A DNA stretch of 51,447 nucleotides from Acephala macrosclerotiorum (GCA_014904845.1 MU119522.1:4965-56411), one strand, 5' to 3'. Positions 24,040 to 38,175 are shown, counted from the stretch's first letter. The notes: generated by a model from the letters alone, not told the origin. Program-made: numbers and translations.

Positions 24040-25275
24040 TATATTTTGATTTTATTTTTCAATTAAATAATATTTAATACGATTTGTATTTTATAAATGT
24101 ATTTTTATTTTATTTTATTTTTTATTACGTTTATTTTATACTCGATTAAAAATAATTATTAATTTAAATTTAATTTAAATTTATTTAATAATTTAAATTT
24201 CAAATTAAAAATTTTTAATTTAAACGTTTTATAAATATTTAAAATTGAAATAATTCTTATTAATATAAAAAAAAATTTATTTAAAAAACGTTTTTTTAAA
24301 ATCGAATAAATTAATAAATCGATAAAAATTTTATATTAAAATTTTATATTAAAAAACATTTTTTAAAATTCTCGTTTTTTATATTAAATTTTTATAATTA
24401 ATTTAATTGATTATAAATAATAATTAAAATTATATTTATAAAAAAAAATTTTTTTTTTACGATTTATAGTTTTTTAAATTTATATTATAATACTATAAAT
24501 CGTATTACAAACGTAAATTTTATCAATAAAATTTTTTTGATAAACGTAAATTACAATTTATAATATTTCGTAATTTTAATTTAAATTGCGTAATAATTAT
24601 TAATTTAAATAAATTATAATTGTTAATATTACTAGAAATATTTATTACTAATAATAAACTAAAAACGAAATAAACAAATAAATTAAATAATTCGTTGATT
24701 AATTATAAATTGTAAATCTAATAAACGCGCAAAAGTTGAAAAATATAATCTCAACTCTAGCGCAAGCGGCGCTAGTCCCGATCTGGCCTAGTGCCGCACG
24801 TGACTACTAAACTAATATTGTACTTACAATAATTAAAAATATAAATAATTTAAATATAAATTTAATTTATAATTTAATTATAACAAATTTATTAAATTAA
24901 TAAATAAATAAATAAAATTATAAAAATTTTAAAATTTAAAATTTTTTGAATTCGATTATATATTTAAAATATATTAAAAAAAAATTTCGAGCGTTTTAAA
25001 TTAATTATTTTCGATCGAAATTAAATATAATAATTTTTATTTTTATATTTTATAAATTTTAATTTAATTAATCTTTTTAAATTTAATTTAATATATTTTA
25101 TTAAAATAATTATAAAATATAAAAAAATTAAAAAAAATTAAAATCTATTTTTAAATCGTAATATTTTATTTTTAAACTCGAAAATCGAAATAAGTTTTTA
25201 ATTATTAATAAACGACGTAAAAATATAACGAGTAAAAATCGTTTTTATTTTTTTTATTTTATATTATATTAAATT
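24040..25275 (+). repeat. Long direct repeat, copy 2 (interrupted by insertion)
   Basis: This is the homologous copy of 20829-21945. It continues in register on both sides of the inserted segment 24622-24829. It is followed directly by another recurrent module (about 25265 onward), so the region is a nest of repeats and not a simple tandem. Confidence 0.8.
24622..24829. mobile_element. 208-bp MITE-like insertion with a less mutated core
   Basis: The segment is absent from the homologous copy 1 and is flanked by TAATT at 24617-24621 and again at 24830-24834, which looks like a 5-bp target-site duplication. Its right part (about 24724-24810) has normal GC content within an otherwise AT-only block and holds a palindrome CTAGCGC-5 nt-GCGCTAG (24757-24775). 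The two ends share only a weak inverted similarity (AATATTA...), so terminal inverted repeats are not proven. It has no coding capacity. The high GC suggests arrival after the main RIP of its host repeat, or a length too short to trigger RIP. Confidence 0.6.
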
Positions 25276-27480
25276 TAAATTTTTAAAAATAATACGATTT
25301 AAATTATATTTAAAATTTAATATAAAAATTTTTAAATTTTTAAATTTTAAATATAATTATATTAATTAAATTAAATTTAAATTATATTAATATATTTTAT
25401 TAAAAAATATTAAAAAAATTTATATTTAAATTTTATAATAATATATTTTAATATACGTTTAATAAAATTAATTAAAATTTTATAATATAAAATTTTTTAT
25501 ATATATAATTTTAAATTTATTAAATATTTTATATTTATAAATTTTAATATATTTAAAACGTTTAAAATTCGTTTAAAAAATTTAAAATTTTTAATTAAAT
25601 AATTTTAATTTAATTATAATTTAATAAATTCGATAAATAATATTTAAATTAAAATTAATTAAATAAAAAAATAATACGTCGATTTTATTATTATTAAATT
25701 TTCGATTAAATTAAAATTTATCAATATAATAATAATTATTAATTAAAACTCGATATAATTATAAATTTAAATTATTTATAATTATTTATAATATATATTT
25801 CAAAATTAAATAAATTATTTTAAATATAATATAAATCGAATTTTAATATTTTTATAATTATATAAAAATATTATTAATAAATAAAAAAAAATATATAAAA
25901 ATTATAAAAATATTAATTAAATATTTATTATTAAATTCGAATAATAATATTAATATTAATTAATAATGAATTTTATAATTAATTATAAATTAATTAAATA
26001 TTATTAAATTATAAAAAAAATTTTTTTAATAAAAATAAAAATTTATTATTTTATTATTTTTTAAAAATTCGAATAAATTTTTATTAATTATATTTATATT
26101 TTATAATTTTAAATTTAATCGATTTTAATATATTAATAATATTATTTTACGATTAATTAAAAACTTTTATAAATTATAATTTTTATTTTTATTTTAAAAA
26201 AAATTCATTTAACGATTTATTAAACGAATTAATAATAAACGAATTTTTTATTTTTTTTATTCGACGTATATTTTATTTTATAAATTTTATAAAAATATTT
26301 TTACGAATAATTATAAAAAAAATTTATTTTATTAATTTATTTTTATTTTAAATTAAAAATTTTTAATTTTTAATTTAAATATTTTATAAAAATTTAAAAT
26401 TAAAATAATAATTATTTTAAACGATTAATTTATTTATTATATTATTATAAAAACTATATATTTAATTTATTATTATAATAATTCGATAAAATTTAATATT
26501 TATATTGAAAAATTAATATTCGTTTAAAAAAAATTTAAAAATTATATTAAATAATAAAATATAATTTAAATTAATATATTTTTAAATATTATAATATTTT
26601 ATATCGTTTTAATAATTATATTTAATATATAAATAAAATAAAAATTAAATTTAATAAATTTAAAATTATTTTAATTATATAAAAATACGAGTTTTATTTA
26701 CGTTCGTTTTTATTATTTTTTATCGTTTAACGATTTTACGCAAACTTCGAAATAATTTAAAACAATTACAAAGATCGTAATTTTAATTCGTTTTATTGAA
26801 AACTTTATTTGCGACGCGTAATTTTTTATATAATTTAATTTATTAAAGAATAAAATGTAAATAATTTAATTCTCGAATCGATTCGATTATATACGTAATA
26901 CGATCACAATACGATTATTAATTTTTTAAAACTCGAATTATATACGTAATACGATTATTAATTTAAAAATTAAATAATAAATTAAATAAAATAAAAAAAT
27001 ACGTTTATTAATTTAATTTTTCATTAAATAAAATAATATATAATTATAATATATTTATTTTTTTAATAAATTTTAAAAAAAAAAATTTATAATTATATTT
27101 AAATTTATAAAATATTTATATAATATTAATATAAAAAAAATTTATTTTATTAATTTTATTAATTAAATCTTTTTATAATTTTTAAAAAAAAAATTTATAA
27201 AATTTTTTAATTTATATAATTTTTTAAATATTTTATAATATTTAATTAATAATTATATTTTTATATTTAATAATTTTATAAATATATTTAAATAAATTAA
27301 ATAAATTAAAAACAATTTTATAATTTCATTTTTTTTATATTAAAAAATAATATTTAAAATATATATATATTTAATATTATAATTTAAATTTATTTTTATT
27401 ATATTTTTATATATTTTATAATAATTTATATAATATATTTTAAAAATTTATTTTAATAAATTTAAAAATACTTAAAATTT

Positions 27481-27636
<156 letters not shown>

Positions 27637-28227
27637 CATTTTTTTTAAAAAAAAATTAATAATAAAAAATAATTAAATCGTTTTAAAATTTAATTAATTA
27701 TTCGTATTATAATAATTATTATTCGAATTTATAAAAAAAAATTTATTTAAATACAATTAATTAATTTTATAATTTTATTAAAAAAATTATAATCGATTTT
27801 TGAAATTTTAAATTAATTTTTAAAATTTTAATTCGTATATCGATATAATTAATATAATTAAAATTATAAAAAAAAAAATTTATTATAAAAACGTATTTAA
27901 ATTAAAAAAATAATTATTAATTTTAATATTTAAATAATTTTATAATCGTTATTTTTATTAAATACAATTATATTTTATTAATTTATATAATAATAAATTA
28001 ATAAAAATATTTAAAAATTAAAAATTAAAAATATTTAATTAAATTTAAATTTATTTATAAATTTTATTTAATTTAAATTAATTATAATTATAAAATTTTA
28101 AAATTTTTTATTTATAATTAAAATAATTTGTATTATGTAAATAACGAATAATTTGAAAAAAAAAAAAATAATATTAATTTTTAAAACGAATTATTAATTA
28201 AAAAATAATTATAAAAAATTTATTTTA

Positions 28228-28542
28228 TTAATAAAATTTTAATATTATTAAATAAAAAGTAAATTCTAAAAGATTCAATGCTATGTAATTGGCTAAAAGC
28301 CCCCTGTAAAGTCCCCTTGGACAGGTGATATAAACTGGCTCTACCTTGGTTATTTCAAAGGAGAAGGAGAGTAGACTAAAATAACCGGTGACGCTGGCGA
28401 TCGGTTGGCAGCTCATTGGCTCGCTAATAGCGCTCTTTGGAGCAGCATTTTTCGTCTGCTTACTTGAGGAGTTGGTTGACTCGGAGTAGAAGAACGGTAT
28501 TAGTGTCAGTAAGTAAAGGAGAATAGAATAGCAGGTCGCCAT
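28228..28542 (-). CDS. Small unrecognised open frame at the RIP border (doubtful)
   Basis: This 104-codon frame starts with a hydrophobic stretch, MATCYSILLYLLTLIPFFYS, that could act as a signal peptide. Its last residues fall in the AT-rich block. It starts 180 bp from the divergently oriented transporter gene, so it could be the 5' stump of a gene whose remainder was lost in the mutated block. I do not recognise it, and it may be accidental. Confidence 0.2.
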   Translation of the reverse strand: MATCYSILLYLLTLIPFFYSESTNSSSKQTKNAAPKSAISEPMSCQPIASVTGYFSLLSFSFEITKVEPVYITCPRGLYRGLLANYIALNLLEFTFYLIILKFY

Positions 28543-28721
28543 CGCATCGCTCTCAGCCTCAGCCTCATCTCATGTTCAGCTCTAAAAGTAATGTCAGCGT
28601 GGGGCGCGGGATCGCCCGCCCCCAAAATTGCAGTCCTCGCTCCTCGCTCACAGTAGACCTCCAACTTTGTACAGAACCAGCAAGCCTCACCTAAATCTTT
28701 CTATCATAAATCTAGCCTACG

Positions 28722-30972
28722 ATGGCTCCACCGGACATCTCTCTCGCCGATGTCGCCAATGCTGTAACACCAAGAACCGTAGCTTGCGCCGTTCTCCTGG
28801 GCTCCGTGGTTTGTCTCGCAAACATGTATTTTGGTTTGCAGGCTGGTATGGTGAACTCAATGCCCATGCAGAGCGCGCTGCTTGGCTTTGCCTTCTTTCG
28901 AAGCATACAACATCATCTCTCCAGACCGTTGTCGCCGAGCGAGACAACTCTCATCGAAATCATTGCCGGATCCTTAGGGCTGGCACCATTTACATCTGGC
29001 TTCACATCATTTATTCCCGCCTTGGAGTTCCTGGCAACTCCAGAAGAGAACGGACCGACGAGGTTCAGCTTCGTGCAGCTTCTTCTCTGGTCCATCGCGA
29101 CTTGCGGGCTGGGTATCATCACAGGAGCTCCCTTCAGGAAACTTTTTTTTCTGCGCGAGCGGCTTCGTTATCCCTCTGCAACTGCTACTGGCATACTGAT
29201 TGGCATTTTGTTTGGGAAAGAAGAAATTATTGCCCGCGGAAATCTGTCAAAGGATGTTGCTTCACGATCAGAGCCATCAGGGCCCAACCCAGATCGTGAG
29301 TCTCCCATGGAGACAGAGCCCGTCAACGAAGTTGGTCCAGCAGACACAGGCTTGCCCTCGGACGAGTCAACTACAGACATCTCCCAAGACGACAACGGGC
29401 CTGCCATCAATGTTCTACTGCTTTCCTTGGCTGGATCCTCGGCTTTTGTACGTTGCTGTAATCAGAATTTTCAGACAGACAGCAGTACTTACGAAGTGGC
29501 AGAGTTTGGTCTCTTACTTCTTGCCGATACTGCGGCGAGTTCCCTTGTTCGGTCTCACTGCTGCCAATGAATGGCTTTGGGCATTCGATTTGTCCCCAGC
29601 GTACATCGGCTACGGCATAATCATCGGCCCAAGCGTTAGTGCGTACATTGTCCTAGGGGCCGTTATAGGCTGGGGAATTCTGTCTCCAGTGGCAAAGCGC
29701 AATGGATGGGCTCCTGGCCCAGTAGATGATTGGGATACTGGTTCACGGGGTTGGATCCTCTGGGTTGGGATGGGACTTATCCTTGGCGACACTCTCATAG
29801 GGCTCGGCTGGATCATCTTGAGGCCTCTGATTCTTGGTCATGGCGCACACTCGATACGCGTCTACACCCACAGGAAAAACTTCTTCATCACGAGTCAATA
29901 GAACAAGTTCCCTTGTTACACGGTAACGTGGATCTATTGCGGGCAAATTGGAGGGCCGATGACGGCGCAGCGGACAACGACTGGCCAAGTACCTCTTTTG
30001 CCACGACTGCCTTGGTGCTTTGGATCGGCTTTGTTCTGCTGGTTTTGTACTTGGTTTCTTTACTAGTGGCATTCGAACAGCTTGTTCCAGCTTCTGCTAC
30101 ATTTTTATCTGTTATGCTTATTCCTCTTGCCGGTTTCGTTTCGATGCATTCTCTCGGAGAGACTGACAATGGTGCTGCGCTTGCAATCGGTACGTTGATA
30201 TCACTCTCAGTCAAAATATCGTAGTGACTTACGATTGTCGGTGTATGAAGACTAGCTCAGCTTATGATTACACTCGTAATTCCGTCATCAAGTCAGAAGT
30301 ATACCTCAGCGAATCTCCTCCTCGGCGGCGCCGTCGAATCAAGCGCCTCGCAAGCCTCACAGCATATGGGTGGCTTAAAGACAGCCTATATGACCAATAC
30401 CGCTCCAAGGGCAGTACTTTTTGGTCAGATGATTGGGTCATATGTCGGAGCTCTCATTGCAACCGTTCTCTACAAACTTTACTCGTCCTCTAGAAAGATA
30501 CCCAGCGAAGATTTCACTGTACCGGATGCGCACCTATACCTTGTGGCTTCTCGCTTCATTCGCCGACAAGGACTACCTTCTGGGGCCATGAGCTTTGCCT
30601 TGGCAGCTTTCATGCTTGGTGCAGTTTTCAGCACGCTCAGAATTCTGGGAGCCAAACATTGGTGGCGAGACTTTATTCCCTCTGGTGTAGCAATGGCGAT
30701 AAATGTAAGTCATGAATCCACCCTGTGGCTCACTATCATATCATAGATGCAAACCGTTAGACTGACTTGATCAAGGTATGTATGTTGTCCCGGCTATAAC
30801 ACTTCCTCGCGCGCTCGGTGCCCTGATTCTGGTTGCGGGACGGGGTTGTTTTGGCATGGAGGATTTCACCTTGATTTGTTCCGCAACAGGTCTGATCTTT
30901 GGGCAAGGTCTGTTTAGTCTTGTGGCTCTGTTATTTGATGCACTACATCTACCAACCTTTGGGGCTTCGTAA
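28722..30972 (+). CDS. OPT-family oligopeptide/siderophore-type transporter, possibly frame-disrupted
   Basis: The translated segments together give an OPT-superfamily membrane protein of about 690 residues with many hydrophobic helices. Recognisable stretches include NMYFGLQAGMVNSMPMQSALL, SYFLPILRRVPLFGLTA, NEWLWAFDLSPAYIGYGIIIGP, WGILSPVAKRNGWAPGPV, SLGETDNGAA, GGAVESSASQASQHMGGLKTAYM and GQMIGSYVGALIATVLY. The family imports small peptides or metal-chelate peptides with protons; the substrate cannot be read here. The first intron (about 29448-29502) is ordinary. Three further joins are troublesome: the frame changes between 29870 and 29975 (an A5 run at 29875-29879, or a 77-nt intron with donor GTCAAT), the intron near 30194-30250 works only with donor GTTGAT, and the one near 30705-30775 fails with its good GTAAGT donor. 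Either the gene is decaying or splicing is unusual. Confidence 0.78.
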
Positions 30973-31444
30973 GGATTAAAGGATAGACTTTGGGAGACGC
31001 GACTGTGGCCTGGCATACAAGCAGAATCAATACAATCGATCAGACACTTCTTTGTCACTGTAATTGAGAAAACTCGGAATGATGTCTCAACCACTGTTTC
31101 CTGTTGGCCTTTCACCATGACACTCCGCGTTGAAAATGGGACTATATTCCATTCTGCGCTTGCTGTATTCTAAGCCAATAAGCTTGCAACACATGCTGTC
31201 CGATAGAACCAAACCCGATATGGATGGAAAGTCCACCTGTTTGTGCCTTGTATAACCTGCTGATCAGTCGTTGCACACCTTGCTCAACCTTCACCGCGTT
31301 ATTAATATGCGTACTCTCCCCCAACACTCACCGTTTTAAAATCCTATTTCTACGTGGTACAATTTGAAGAGGTCAGCCTCTTTGCTCACAAGTCACTTCA
31401 AACGTTCCCAGACCGCCACCGTTTCCGCACTCTCCCTGTCTAAG
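30973..31444. other. Intergenic between transporter and hydrolase
   Basis: About 470 bp between the transporter stop and the ATG at 31445, presumably holding the hydrolase promoter. No other feature is evident. Confidence 0.55.
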
Positions 31445-32320
31445 ATGATGCTTGAAGATGCTAAAGTAGTTGGTGGCAAGAAGAACTTCTGGATTTATTC
31501 GGACCGTGCTGGGTTTGATCTCACCCATCCTCCTACACCAAACTCACCTCCTTTGTACCCGCGTATACCACTGGTGACAAGAGCGCAAAGCGTTACGATC
31601 GATCCTGCGAAGACAGCTCTTATCGTATCGGATATGCAGAATTACTTCTTATCCCCTCTTCTTGGCCGTCCTTCCAATAGTGTAGGCTTGAAAATTGTCG
31701 ACATGCTTCTGAAAACCGTCATTCCGGCTTGTCGGAAGGCCAATATACCTACTGTGTGGCTTGGTTGGGGCTTAACCGAACAAGATGTTGAAGAGATGCC
31801 GCCAAGCATTGTACGAGGATATGAGTTCGGCCTCGATCATAATTTTGTTGGGGAACCCAGGAATTTGGGGGCATTGGGAGAGGATATGGGGCAGCTGAAA
31901 CTCGACGACGGCACCGTGATTGAGGCTGGAAGGGTCATGATGCGTGATCAATGGAATACCAAATTCTACCCCAGCCTCGAGGAGGTTGCGGAGCCGCAGG
32001 ATATCTGGATCTACAAAAACCGCTTGTCCGGTTTCTGGGGAGACACGGGAGTAGAGGAAGCTTTGAATAGTCGTGGGATCAGGACATTGTTCTTTAGCGG
32101 AGAAAACACAGACCAATGTGTTGCGGGAAGTATGCAAGATGCTTACACGAAAGGCTGGGATTGTCTCATGTTGAGTGATGGATGTGGAACAACGAGTCCG
32201 GAGTTTGCAACGCAATGCATCGAGTACAACTGCAAAAATGGGTGGGGCTTTGTGTTAACTTGTCAGCAATTTGCTGATGGTGTCAACAACATCCAAAATG
32301 CACTTGATGCTGAGAAGTAA
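31445..32320 (+). CDS. Isochorismatase-like cysteine hydrolase
   Basis: Single exon, 291 residues from ATG 31445. The frame extends upstream to 31364 only from a TTG, so the ATG pair at 31445/31448 is the likely start. The isochorismatase fold is visible. Asp63 lies in ALIVSDMQNYFLSP, Lys191 in DIWIYKNRLSGFWG, and the nucleophile Cys225 in FSGENTDQCVAGSMQDAYTKGW, giving the Asp-Lys-Cys triad. The ending SDGCGTTSPEFATQCIEYNCKNGWGF fits the same family. Family members hydrolyse isochorismate, nicotinamide, N-carbamoyl compounds or other small amides; substrate cannot be deduced. About 60 residues before the core are unusual for small bacterial members but common in fungal proteins. The frame is intact although it lies between two RIP blocks. 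Confidence 0.9.
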   Translation: MMLEDAKVVGGKKNFWIYSDRAGFDLTHPPTPNSPPLYPRIPLVTRAQSVTIDPAKTALIVSDMQNYFLSPLLGRPSNSVGLKIVDMLLKTVIPACRKANIPTVWLGWGLTEQDVEEMPPSIVRGYEFGLDHNFVGEPRNLGALGEDMGQLKLDDGTVIEAGRVMMRDQWNTKFYPSLEEVAEPQDIWIYKNRLSGFWGDTGVEEALNSRGIRTLFFSGENTDQCVAGSMQDAYTKGWDCLMLSDGCGTTSPEFATQCIEYNCKNGWGFVLTCQQFADGVNNIQNALDAEK

Positions 32321-32323
32321 AAG

Positions 32324-33470
32324 TCTTGTTCAATGGCCAAGTATGGTGCTCTGATACGACTGAAACTTAGGGCGAGTGGGTTTTCAATTGGATTTCATCA
32401 GTAATTGGTATACTTGCAAGCAGAGATGACTGGGGGTTAGATCAGACTGGAAACATAAGTAATTTTTGGGAGATCCACTGGTTTTCTACTATTGCTATCT
32501 AATCTCTTTCAGCAAAACGTTTTTGTCCCTCTTTGAAATTGTAATCAGAAAAGCAAAATTAGCCTATCAATTGCATCGCACCATTGAAAGGTATTACCTA
32601 TCTCCTCTATCACGGCTGGGCCTTACGCTCATTTATTTTTAATTCAATTTCTGATAATACCTTTTCAAGTCAAAGGCCTCTGCCAGATAAGTGAAAAGTG
32701 GGTAACTCGAGTCAAAACCAAAATCCCCTACCAAATATTGGTACCAACGAACAAATCAAGCAAATGAAAGTGTTTTATTCATTGACAGGAAGCTACGCTA
32801 TCCTGTGAGAGCTGCTCTGTAGCTTTCCACCACTTGAACTTGAGCATTAAGATCAGCTCTACAGCTTCAGAGTCATGTGTTTCATCCATGGCTGGAGCAG
32901 GTGATGTTTTGGATAGTTTTCCCTGAGGAGCTTTTCCATACTTGTTACGCAAATGCAAGAGATAATGGAATGCTAGATAAGGGCTACACTCATAGCTTGT
33001 CAGCCTCAAAACTCTCAAAACTCTTTTCACTCTTCGCGCTAGCATTTCTAGACACACACGGTCTACACTACACCTGGAGCCATCACTCTAGGGACACTTG
33101 CGTTAGCTCTTCCCTTTTCTTTCTACCTGCAACAGCATAGAACACTCATGGGAGTCTAGAGCCTGCAGGAGCTCAGAGTTCTGATTTCTGCTACAAGCTT
33201 TAAGACTGCACTAAAATGCTGGGAATCAAACGTGAATACAAGAAACCCAATAACCAAATAACCAAAAGACCAAAAGCGTTTGACAACAGCTCAAACCCCA
33301 CACCCCAATACTAAGCAAAAGGACATGCATTCTCTATGGAAACCAGGAATACTCTCAATTTTCTCAACTTACTCATCCTCTCTCAACTCTCTTTTATCGT
33401 CCTTTTCTCCTTCTTGTATTTCCATTAAAACTCTCAATTATACTCTCCTCTATATAAAATTTTCAAGTAT
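32324..33470. other. Intergenic up to the RIP border
   Basis: Normal-composition sequence of about 1.1 kb. A minus-strand open frame at 32779-33057 and plus-strand ones at 32877-33140 and 33280-33474 have no recognisable domains. AT content jumps at about 33475. Confidence 0.55.
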
Positions 33471-33474
33471 TTAA

Positions 33475-36400
33475 ATAAACGAATTTTTTTATATTATTAT
33501 ATTATTTTTAAATTTAAATTTTATAATAAAATGTAATTTAAATAATTATTATATAATATAATTTAAAACATTTATAATAAAAAATTTATCGATTTTATAA
33601 TAAAAATCGATTTAATTTTTTTTTAATTATTATTTAAAATCGAATATAATAATATAAATTACGTATATAAATAAACGAGATTTTAATTTAAAAAATAAAA
33701 TATAATATTAAAAAAATTATTTTTAAAATTCGTTGTAAATACGAATTAAAAATATTATTAAAAAAATTTCGATTATTTAAAAATAAATTTTAAATTAATT
33801 TATAATTAATTAAATTTGTTTTTTTATTAATAATAAAAAAATTTACAAAAAGAAAAATAAATTTAAAAATAAGAAAATTTAATTAATAAATAATTAAAAA
33901 CTACGAATAATTATTTCAATATTTCAATATAATTTATATATTATAAAATTGAAAATATTCGTAAAATTTAAAATTTAAATTTTTTTTTTTTAAAAAATTA
34001 ATATTTATAAATAAAAAAATTTATTATTATTATTTATAATTAATATTAAATTGTAAATTTTATTAAAAATATTAATAAAAATATTAAACGTATTTTAAAT
34101 AATATTTTTAAAATAATAAAATTATTAATAAAAATTTTATTAAATAAAATAATATTAAAATTACGATTATTTGAATTAAAATATTTTTTTTTTATAAAAA
34201 ATATAATCGAAAAATATAAAACGTAATATTTTAACGATTTTATTTTATTTTTATTTTTATTTAAATTTAATTAATTAAATTTATTAATAAATTTATTATT
34301 TTTATTTAAATTTAATTAATTAAATTTATTAATAAATTTATTATTTTTAATTTTTATATATTTTAAAATTTAACGAATTTTAAAATTTAACGAATTTTAA
34401 TATTATATATTTTTATTACGTTTTATATATTTAAAAAAAATTAATTATTTTTATATTAAATATATAAAAAAAAAATTATTAATCGAATTATATTTTATAA
34501 TTATTTATATTTTATTTTAATAAATTATATAATCGTAATTTATATATTTATTTATTTTAATATATTATTTTAAATCGTTTAAAAAAAATAATAATATTAA
34601 TAAATAAAAATATTTTTATTATTTTTTAATATTTTATTAATAAAATTCGATTTATTAACAAGTATTAATTATTAATTATTTTAAAATATATAATAAAACG
34701 AAATTTTATTTTTTTTACAAATTATTATAATAAATAATAAATTTACGTTTTTAAAAACAATAATTAATATATTAATCGATTTTAATATTATATATATATA
34801 TATTTTTCGTTGTTAAAATCGAATTAATTTTTATAATAATAAAATTAATAAATTATGTATTATTCGAATTAAATTTCGAATATAAAATAATTTTTTTTTA
34901 ATTTTTATTATATATTTAATAATATATTTTTTAAAATTAAAATTTTAATTATTTAAAAACGAATTAAATTTTTTTTAAAAAAAATGTTAATAATTAATTA
35001 TATTATAATTTTTTTATTAATTATATAAAACGAAAAATAATTATTCGATTTTTTAATAAAATTAATTTTTTTTTAATTTTTTTAAAATAATTTATTTTTA
35101 TTTTTATTTTTTTATATAAAAATATTTATTATAAATAAATTAATATTAATATTAAATAAATTCGAAATTTAATATAAATAAATATTATTTATATAATCGA
35201 AATAAAAAATTGTATTTTATTATAAAAAATTTATTAAATATAATATATATAATATTATATTTAATTAAATAATTAAATATAATAATTTTTTTTTCAAAAA
35301 AAAATTTATTAATTTAAATAAAAATATTAAAAAAATTTATTTTATTATATTTTTTAAAAAAAATATTAAATTTTTTTAAAAATTTATTATAATTATTATA
35401 ATTTTATATTTAATTATAAAAAAAAATTTTACGTTATAAATAAAAATCGTTATTAAATTTATTATAAAAATTTTTAAAATTTTTTTATTATATTATAAAT
35501 TAAATATATTATTAATAAAAAAAATTTATATAAAATAACGTATAATAAATTTTTTTAAATTTTTAAAAACGTATAAAAAAATTATAAATCGTTAAAAACG
35601 AATTAAAATTTTTTTTTTTTCGATTTTAAATAATATAATTATTTTTATAAATTTTTAAAATTAAAAATTTTTTTTTTATTAAAAATATTAATTATATAAT
35701 TTATAAATATATTTTTTAATATATTTTTAATATATTTTAAAAAATTTAATAATAATTCGATTTATATTTAATAATATAATAAATTTTTGAATTAAAATCT
35801 TTTTTATTTTTTTTAAAAAAATTATAAAATTTTATAAAAAATATTTAAATTTATTTTAATTTTATAATAAAATATTTAAACGTTTAATTCGAATATATTA
35901 TATTAAACATTAAAATTGTTTTCAATTAAATATTTATTTATTAATTATAAATAAAAAATATAATTAATTATTAATAAACGTTAATAATAATATATTTATT
36001 AATATTTATTTATAATAAATTTTAATTTTTTATTTAGTATTATTATTATATATTTAAATCGATATTTTTTTTTTAATTTATATTATTATATAAAAAAATT
36101 TAATTCAATATAATTTTTTTATTTTTATAAATTATAATTTTATTTTTAATACGTTTTTTTATCTAAAAAAATAATCGTAATATTAATTATTAAATTTTAT
36201 ATTTAAAATTAAAATTAATTTTCAAATATTAAAATATTAAATATTTCGTTTATAATATTAATATTTTTAAAAATTTTATTTTCGTATTAATAAATAATAT
36301 CGAATTATTTTTTAATGAATTTTATAATTTTTTTATTTTTTTATTTAAAAATAATAAAATTATTATTATATTCGACGATAATAAATTTAAATATTTTATT

Positions 36401-38175
36401 AATATTAAAAAATCTCAAAAAAATTCGAAATAAAAAAATTTAAAATTTTTTATTAATTATAAAATTCGTTTTATATTTAAATTATTAATAATTAATTGAT
36501 TATTTTTTAATTTAAATAATAAAATTTTATATATTTGTTATTATTTTTATTAATAAATAATATATTATATTAAATAGTAATTTTATATAAAAAAAAATTT
36601 AAATTTAAAAATTTTTTTATTATTATATTAAATTTTTTCGAAAAAAAAACTTTTTATATATATACGTTTAAATTAATTAATTAATTTTATATATAATTTA
36701 TTATATAATTATTTTCAATATTTTTATTTAAAATTAATTATAAAATATAAAAACGAAAAATTTTTTATTAAATTTATTTTTAATTTTTATTAAAAAAAAA
36801 TTATTTTTATAATTTTTTTATAATTTTTTATTTTTTTTAAAAAAATTATTTTTATAATTTAAATTATATATATTTTTTTTATAATCGATATAATAATTTT
36901 AATAGTAATATTAAATTAAATCGTAATAAATATTTCGAATTATTTATAAAAAATAAAAAAATATTCGAATTATTAATAATCGAAAATTTTTTAATAAAAT
37001 TTTAATATTCGATTATATTTTTTTTATTAAAAAATTTATAATTCGCGTTTTTCGTAATAATATTAATATTTTTTATTAATTTTATTATTTCGATTAAATT
37101 TATTTTAATTTTTAATTATAATAAAATAAAAAAATTTAAAAAAATTTAAAAAATTAAAAATATCGATTAAAATTATATAATCGAATTATTATAATCGATA
37201 AATTTTTTTTTTTTTATCGATAAACAATACTCGAAATTTTTTTTCTTAAATTGTAATAATATTAATAATAAAATATCGAATTTTCGAAATTTTTTAAAAA
37301 TTTATAATTAATTAATTTAATTTTTAAAATAAAAAATATTTTATAATTATTTGAAATTTTTATTAAAATATATATCGTTCGAGTTTTTTTTTAAAATAAT
37401 TAATAATATTTCGAGTATTTTAAATAAAATTAATAAATTTTTATTATATATTAATAAATAAATCGAAAATATTAATTTTAATAATTTTAAAATATTTTAT
37501 AAAAATATTATAATTATAAATTATAAATTTAATTTTTTTTATTAATTTTTACATAAATAATTATTTAAATATATTATAATATTTTTTTTTAATAATTTTT
37601 ATTTTTAATATAAAATATATTAATTTTTATTACGTTTATAAATTTCGATTTTTTAATTTTTTTTATTATTTTGCGATTTAAAAATTTAATTTAAAAATTA
37701 TTTAAAATAATAATAATAATAATAATATATAAATTAATTTAATAAAATTTTTTATATAATTTAATTATTATTTTATAAATGTATAATAAAATTTATTTAT
37801 TTTTTTAATTTGTATTTTTAATATAAAAACAAATTTATTATAAATATTTAAATTTATATTAAATTATATTTCGATCGAAAAATTTTTTTTTATTAAAAAT
37901 TATATAATATTAAAATTTTTTTAAAAATATTAAAACGATAAATCGATTATTATTTTAACGAGTAATTTATTAATTTAAAATACTTTTTTTATATTAATTA
38001 TAATTCGAAAAAAAAAGTTTAAAATTTTTTAAAATTTTTTAAATAAAAATTTAAAAAAATATTAATAAATTATTTATTTATAAATATATATTAAAATTCG
38101 ATTTATTTAAATATTATTATTTCGTTTATTTTTTTTTTTTTCGAATATTAATATATTTTATTCGAACGTAAAATT
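33475..38175. repeat. AT-rich RIP-mutated block, class unknown
   Basis: About 4.7 kb of near-pure A/T sequence with residual C almost only in CpG (for example 37021-37080 has three Cs, all followed by G). No protein motif could be read with confidence on either strand. Short perfect tandem duplications occur inside it: a 45-bp unit twice at about 34256-34345 and an 18-bp unit twice at about 34363-34400. Confidence 0.8.

Noticed and set aside
32779..33057. 92-codon minus-strand frame after the hydrolase
   Set aside because: No recognisable domain, and an overlapping plus-strand frame is equally open; not supportable as a gene.
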